Part shown: piece after piece, positions 59,070 to 64,000 of the stretch
How positions within the stretch are numbered: position 1 is the first letter of the stretch
How the letters are laid out: each line of letters opens with the position of its first letter
Program-made: the position numbers and the translations under genes
From: Reticulitermes lucifugus
Taxonomy: Eukaryota > Arthropoda > Insecta > Blattodea > Rhinotermitidae
DNA: 64,000 nucleotides
Assembly (NCBI GenBank): GCA_026260175.1
Contig: JAKCWW010000065.1
Location: forward strand, 63,701 to 127,700
Direction: 5' to 3'
The notes under the pieces: model-generated
Seen by the model: only the letters and a program-made list of their open reading frames with translations
Told to the model about the DNA's origin: nothing
The model's database searches: none

Positions 59070-60970
59070 TCTGCTCAGCAAATTCAACGTTCCATACCCT
59101 ATAAAATTTCCATTCCTTATTCCCGTAATACAGCAACCTTTAAAAAGACAGGCTTAGATCACTTTGTTACGAGAGTTAAGCCGCTATTGTCATAGAAAAT
59201 GACAAATATATTGTTATCTGCAGCTAACGATTATAATACCTATATCTGACAACTTCAACCTGATATAACCCGGAAGCCCTGATAAGAACCAATGACGTAA
59301 TAGGAGCTTCATCTCTTCTAACCGCTGCAATTCTGTAGACCTACCTTGCGCCTCTTCATGCAGCAAAACAGAGAATATAACTACTCAAAATGTACATTTT
59401 AGAAACGTGTGAATATTTGCATCTATGTCAAGTTCTTTCTAATAGGATAAAGAATATATACACTCGAATGTTGGAATTTAAAGAAATAAAAACAGAACGA
59501 GGGACAAGGCAGAAAGGTGTTCTGTGGGCGGTCACAAGGCAGAGAACGACGTAACATAAATCTAATGGAAATATTATAGAAGTGGGAAAATAGTTTCGGA
59601 CTATCAGAATGGCAAAGCATGATTTGGAAATGACACCTGAAAAGTAAAAAATTAAAATCCTACGTCTCTGTAATCCCAAGGGCAGCTAAGATCAGTAACG
59701 TTGGATAAAATGTGAGAGAAGACAGAACAAAGGCCGAAAAAATACGGAATAAAAACTGCTGAAATTAAATTTAAGAGGGGGCCAAAAACACACTTGGGAA
59801 AACTACAAAAGGAATACACTGGTTAACTAAATGCCGAAACAACCTTTTCTAGATTTGTGTCCCAGAAAGTAATATATTTGCTCCGTTGACATAATAGCAA
59901 ATTAACAATAAATCACGGACCATCTAAAAGCAGAATTCCAAAGTGGCAGTTGTAGCTATTATTGACAAATGACAATACAACCAGTCAACAAAAGGCACAA
60001 CTCCTCAGAAAGACAGCGGTGGTGTTAAAGAGAACGGAAGACCGATACAGGAGGCATTGCATCTCTTCATGTCTGAGTACGTGATATATATTTAAGTGTT
60101 TAAGGTATTTTTGTCTAAGTTGTTTTGCATTGTATTATAGTAGTAGAGGCCCTGCATTAAAATAATCCCATGCGTAAGTAGTCACACAACATTTTCAAGT
60201 GGACTACTACATGTAGCAGTTTGGCGATGGAACATATCAGCCTTCCGGATGCTCTCGAAAAAATAACAACGATAAAGAAGAGGATAGTTAAAAGAGAATA
60301 AGGAAAATACGGTGATGGTAATGATGATAATAATACAATGATAATAATAATAATCATAATACTTTGCGCACTGTCAAGATATGTTTTACTGATTATAAAA
60401 TAAATAATATCCATTACCGATAATAAAATTTAATTTTCTATAAACAAATTACCTTTTAAAAAAATAATTATGTTACGTATGCTGAGTCCACTCATCGTTA
60501 CGTATTTATAAAGTGTAATATTCTTAATAAAACACCTTTTTACAAGTAATGAAAGACAAATCCCACAGATAAACGTAGCAACTCAAAGTTGTACGACATT
60601 TCCACAGAGAGAAGATAATGATGAAGGCATGTTTAATTATATGTTCATTATTCAATATAAAGGCAGCCAAATATCAATAATTCAATAATAAATACAGGGA
60701 AAAATATGTTACAGCAAAATAAATATTTCAAACAGACTTCTACCTTTCAATGTGCGAGATTTGAACTCTTTCGCTGAACCAAACACATTGAGTGGTAACG
60801 CAATAATGTGTCCTTATTGCGAGAGACTCCAGACAGCGCCTTTTGTGTATTTTAATCTCTGTAATGCAAGTTATTTAGTAACTGTACACTCACAAAATAA
60901 AACACAAATTCCATACTGTATGAGAAATTTATGCGAAATACGGTGGGCGGTTAGAAAGTAATATATGCTA
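59070..60970. other. Unrecognised sequence
   Basis: Nothing apart from an AAT/ATG-type trinucleotide tract at 60314-60361. Confidence 0.4.
60314..60361. repeat. Imperfect trinucleotide tract (GAT/AAT)
   Basis: GGTGATGGTAATGATGATAA followed by further ATA units. Confidence 0.8.
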
Positions 60971-60974
60971 CACC

Positions 60975-61244
60975 AATTATTGGCAGTATGGTCTTGCGTT
61001 TTCTGGCGTGTGTGTTTTATGTTGCCGTATGATGGTCATCTGTGTGTTCTGTTTGTGCTGCGTAGTGTCCTTATCGTACCGCTGCTGTGTAGTGACTGTG
61101 AGTGTAGTGCACTACACTCACAGTCACTACACAGCAGCGGTACGATAAGGACACCACGCAGCACAAACAGAACACACCGATGACCATCATACGGCAACTT
61201 AAAACACACACGCCAGAAAACGCAAGACCATACTGCCAATAATT
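60975..61244. repeat. 270-bp near-perfect palindrome, zero spacer
   Basis: The arms 60975-61109 and 61110-61244 are reverse complements over 135 bases with three mismatched pairs (61020/61199, 61041/61178, 61064/61155) and no indels. The centre is TGAGTGTAGTG|CACTACACTCA. Outer ends are AATTATTGG and CCAATAATT. Because of the symmetry both strands encode nearly the same 60-70 codon peptide (60965-61183 plus, 61036-61239 minus), so these frames are a by-product. No flanking TSD was recognised. Confidence 0.97.
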
Positions 61245-61394
61245 TCCTAGTTACATTAAGCTATGTAACACGTCTGATAATTTTATACTATTTTAATAAT
61301 AATTTTAATAATAATCTTATTATTATACAATTTCGTATGCATTGGACAACCATTGACTACTACATGTGTATCATGTTTTACATAATACGGATGT

Positions 61395-61560
61395 TACAAC
61401 GTATTCTATAAATATGTGGTCTATGCTAGAAACCTCTAAGACCCCCTGAAGATGGCGGTTTAAAACGCCGAAATACGTANNNNNNNNNNNNNNNNNNNNN
61501 NNNNNNNNNNNNNNNNNNNNNNNNNATTTGTTGGTATGAAATAAAACTTTCACTTAAGTT
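61395..61560 (+). repeat. Hammerhead-like motif truncated by an assembly gap
   Basis: 61446 onward reads CTGAAGA (consensus core), hairpin TGGCG-GTTTAAAA-CGCC, GAAA (61470-61473), TACGTA, then a 46-base N run (61480-61525). The helix I 5' side is GACCCC; its partner and the cleavage triplet would fall in the gap. One U is unpaired before helix II. Confidence 0.45.
61480..61525. other. Assembly gap (46 N)
   Basis: Run of N directly 3' of the CTGAAGA hairpin motif. Confidence 0.99.
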
Positions 61561-64000
61561 AAAATGCACGGTAAATACAATATTAAATAAAATTCAGTTC
61601 GTTTTGTCACGATATTAACATGGACATAGGAATTAAGGTATTTTAAAACATATGAGTGATAAATAACATTTGGGTTATTAACCATGCTTTTCGATATGTA
61701 TTTAGGTTATGTAGTGTCTAAATGGTAGAATGGTTTGTGAATTGCAAGGAATGTGGAAGGAAGAAATGTAGTTGCTGTTTAATAGAGGGCAATGTACCCG
61801 CATCTTTCTAAGGGGACAGAGCAAAACAACTAACAGACAGAAAAGCCGTCCTCCGAGCCAAGATTCGAGCTCTCCAGTTTCCGAATAAGAAGCAACATCT
61901 CTAGTTATTTTATCTTGACATCCATTTAAAAGAAAGCGGATAGAGTGTAAAGTCATATTTGGATGCTGGATTATTTTTTCGGTTCAGTGGTAAAGACATG
62001 TATTATCTTCTTCAGTATTAAGAAAATCTCTACCTTGCACACAATGCACTTACATGTTTCGTATAATTAATAATCTAAACCTATTTCTTTCTTAAGCAGT
62101 AATAACTGGCTGGGCTTTATAACGGAGAGAGATTTTGTTCTCTGTGAGGTGGAAAATGAAAGTTTATAAGTAATTTAGATACATGTCAATTTTAAGATGT
62201 CTTTGATACCGTAATGACTGCAGGAAAGTTATCTTTGAATGAGAATGAAACAGTATAAATATTTATGTGAGAAAACGAATTAGGATGCAGTTATTGTAAA
62301 TTATTTTACGGCAGTAATTTTTAATGGCAGAGGAAAGCTACGACATTTACTTAGACAGGAGAGCTTGTGATCTGCCAGAAAATCTAAGTACATATTTCCG
62401 GCGAATTTGTACCGTAACATCAGTCCCTATACTAAAAAACATTTACAATTTTACTTGAAAATAAATTTATTTTCTCATAGTACTTGCTGTACACACTGCA
62501 GGAGCCGAAAATAAATACATAGTTTCCTGAAGAATAAGGACAATTTATATGATATGCTTTGAGACACTTTTTGTACTATCTTAAAGCTGTATTTCAAATA
62601 AACTTTCTAAAATAATTGCTCTTCTGTGTCATGGTTTAAATTGTGGCGAATAAAATAATTGCAACGGCGTATTCTGTCACGTAGTGTACATAATTTATAC
62701 AGGCGTTCTTCACTTTCAAAGCACCTTAGGGCTTGCCTAAACACTTAAATGTAATTTTATTTAGGCCAAAAAAGAAATCCGGCCTTCACTTTTCCAATTT
62801 ACGAAAAAATTAAGAACGCTTTGCAAGCATTATGTGGCGAAATATTTTTACCGATTTTCTTCCAAATCGGACAAAAAGTTTGGTAATTACGAATAAAAAT
62901 TTTGTTTATGGTCTTCATTATAGTACTTTTTTAAGTAACTCACATTCACCAATAAGTATTCATGAACAAATCCTGCACTGAATTTTATCCAGATTCGGCG
63001 AAAGGAGTAGAAAATAGGTCAAACTTCATTTATGCCATTAAGTGAATTTTAGATTTTACAGCACCGATTTGATAAACATCCTGTGATGGGTAAATATACA
63101 TGGGGATTCTTTATACTGAATTTCTCTCAAAAGGATCAACAGATATGGAAATTACGGATAGAATTTCATTACATCCTTGTATAAGGCAGGTCTGTCACGG
63201 AGCCGATTTTTACAAAACTCATGCTAGCTTGATAACTAGCTGTAAAGAATTTGTACACTGAATTTCTTAAAAATCTGAAGAATGCTTTCGTCCCTGATGG
63301 TACGTCACCGACTGAGATAAAGAGACACATATACAGACCGAAGTGGTCTTCACACAAGGCGTGTTTTAAGTCACGAAAGCTCGTAAAACTGCCTTTAGAA
63401 TTTTGTTTAAATTGGTCACCAATCAAATCAAAGTAAGACAGATTTTATAATATGACTACTGATCTAAGAGATAAAGGTAGTAAAGGCAGGTATTTCTGAC
63501 CGAGCACAGCTTAAGCTGGTGCTAGGAATGACGAAGACATTTCTTTTAACTTTTGTAGAAATCTACATGACGTTTCAGTTACAGTGCAAAAAGCAATTAC
63601 GAGGACATGAAGAGGGATTTATCGACTCTAAAATTAAAATACAATTGATCTTCAAATTCAGTTCTTAAATTTTGATTTAATTGCAATGTATAAAGTTATA
63701 GTCGTATTTTCCAGTGGATGTTAAAAATACGAAGACATTAATTAAATAAAAAAAGTAAATACTAAGAGATTACTTACAATAGCCTACCTAATAAATACAT
63801 CGGATTTTATTTGGCATAGAAGTATTAAAGAAATACGCAAAAATATAATTAAAAATAATTTTTAGAAATAACGTAAAGAAATGCATATGCAAACAGATAC
63901 TAAAAATAAGTTTGGACTTAGAAAGCACATAGGCAAACCAAGATTTTGAGTGAATTGGAATCTGAAACAGATTCATGGACCCAGACACTGCACTTACAAG
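61560..64000. other. Mostly unrecognised sequence
   Basis: No gene recognised. Around 62855, 62980, 63108 and 63258 variants of CTGAATTT(T/C)ATCCAAATCGG recur about 125-150 bp apart, suggesting an old tandem or dispersed repeat. 61855-61900 (minus) has a weak box B-like GAGCTCGAATCTTGG. Confidence 0.35.

Noticed and set aside
60965-61239. Pair of nearly identical Cys-rich peptides on opposite strands
   Set aside because: A direct consequence of palindrome symmetry, not evidence of paired genes.
1-64000. CRISPR array or bacterial-type operon
   Set aside because: No regularly spaced identical repeats and no compact operon-like genes; sequence has eukaryotic SINE/LINE content.

Overview
This window looks like repeat-rich, AT-rich arthropod nuclear DNA. 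The best guess is an insect, possibly cockroach/termite-like; that lineage guess rests only on remembered similarity of the SINE and RTE-type sequences and was not tested. I found no convincing host protein-coding gene, rRNA, bona fide tRNA or CRISPR. The longest open frames (about 150 codons or less) lie in unrecognised sequence, in repeats or in microsatellites. Everything I can support is mobile DNA, its debris, or simple and tandem repeats.

Layout. 0-3.5 kb: mostly unrecognised sequence with one SINE-A copy (minus). 3.6-4.6 kb: fragments of Tc1/mariner-superfamily transposases in opposite orientations. 6.6-8.2 kb: diverged CTGAnGA...GAAAC hairpin motifs. 9.5 kb: a SINE-A with target-site duplication (TSD). 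10.1-10.7 kb: a pogo/Tigger-like deletion derivative. 11.06-12.75 kb: a 1.7-kb inverted repeat. 13-15.2 kb: SINE-A head, SINE-C and SINE-B (14-bp TSD). 18.1-19.0 kb: a decayed tandem array interrupted by a 200-bp inverted-repeat element. 20 and 23.7 kb: SINE-C and SINE-A. 25.2-25.7 kb: a transposase C-terminal remnant. 30-32 kb: a dispersed repeat, a perfect-looking hairpin, and RTE-type retrotransposon 3' ends on both strands, one with a (TAAG)n-like tail. 34.7 kb: SINE-A. 35-42 kb: a repeat-poor stretch with nothing recognised. 42.1-42.5 kb: a second decayed tandem array. 45.1-47.0 kb: RTE tail, hammerhead-like motif, mariner transposase pseudogene. 47.7 kb: SINE-B. 50.9-52.9 kb: a long RTE pseudogene split by a SINE-A with a perfect 15-bp TSD. 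53.8 kb: SINE-D. 54.7 kb: transposase remnant. 56.8 kb: SINE-C. 58.7 kb: RTE tail. 60.98-61.24 kb: a 270-bp zero-spacer near-perfect palindrome. 61.4-64 kb: mostly unrecognised.

The parts relate as a mobile-element community. The RTE-type non-LTR elements are the plausible source of reverse transcriptase for the SINEs (inference; SINE TSDs of 10-15 bp are seen). The DNA transposons are all broken. The two most unusual signals are the 270-bp palindrome and the recurring hammerhead-ribozyme-like motifs (CUGANGA, hairpin, GAAAC, GUC), which I relate tentatively to Penelope-like or other ribozyme-bearing retroelements. Four runs of N all fall inside repeats, which suggests assembly breaks at repeats.
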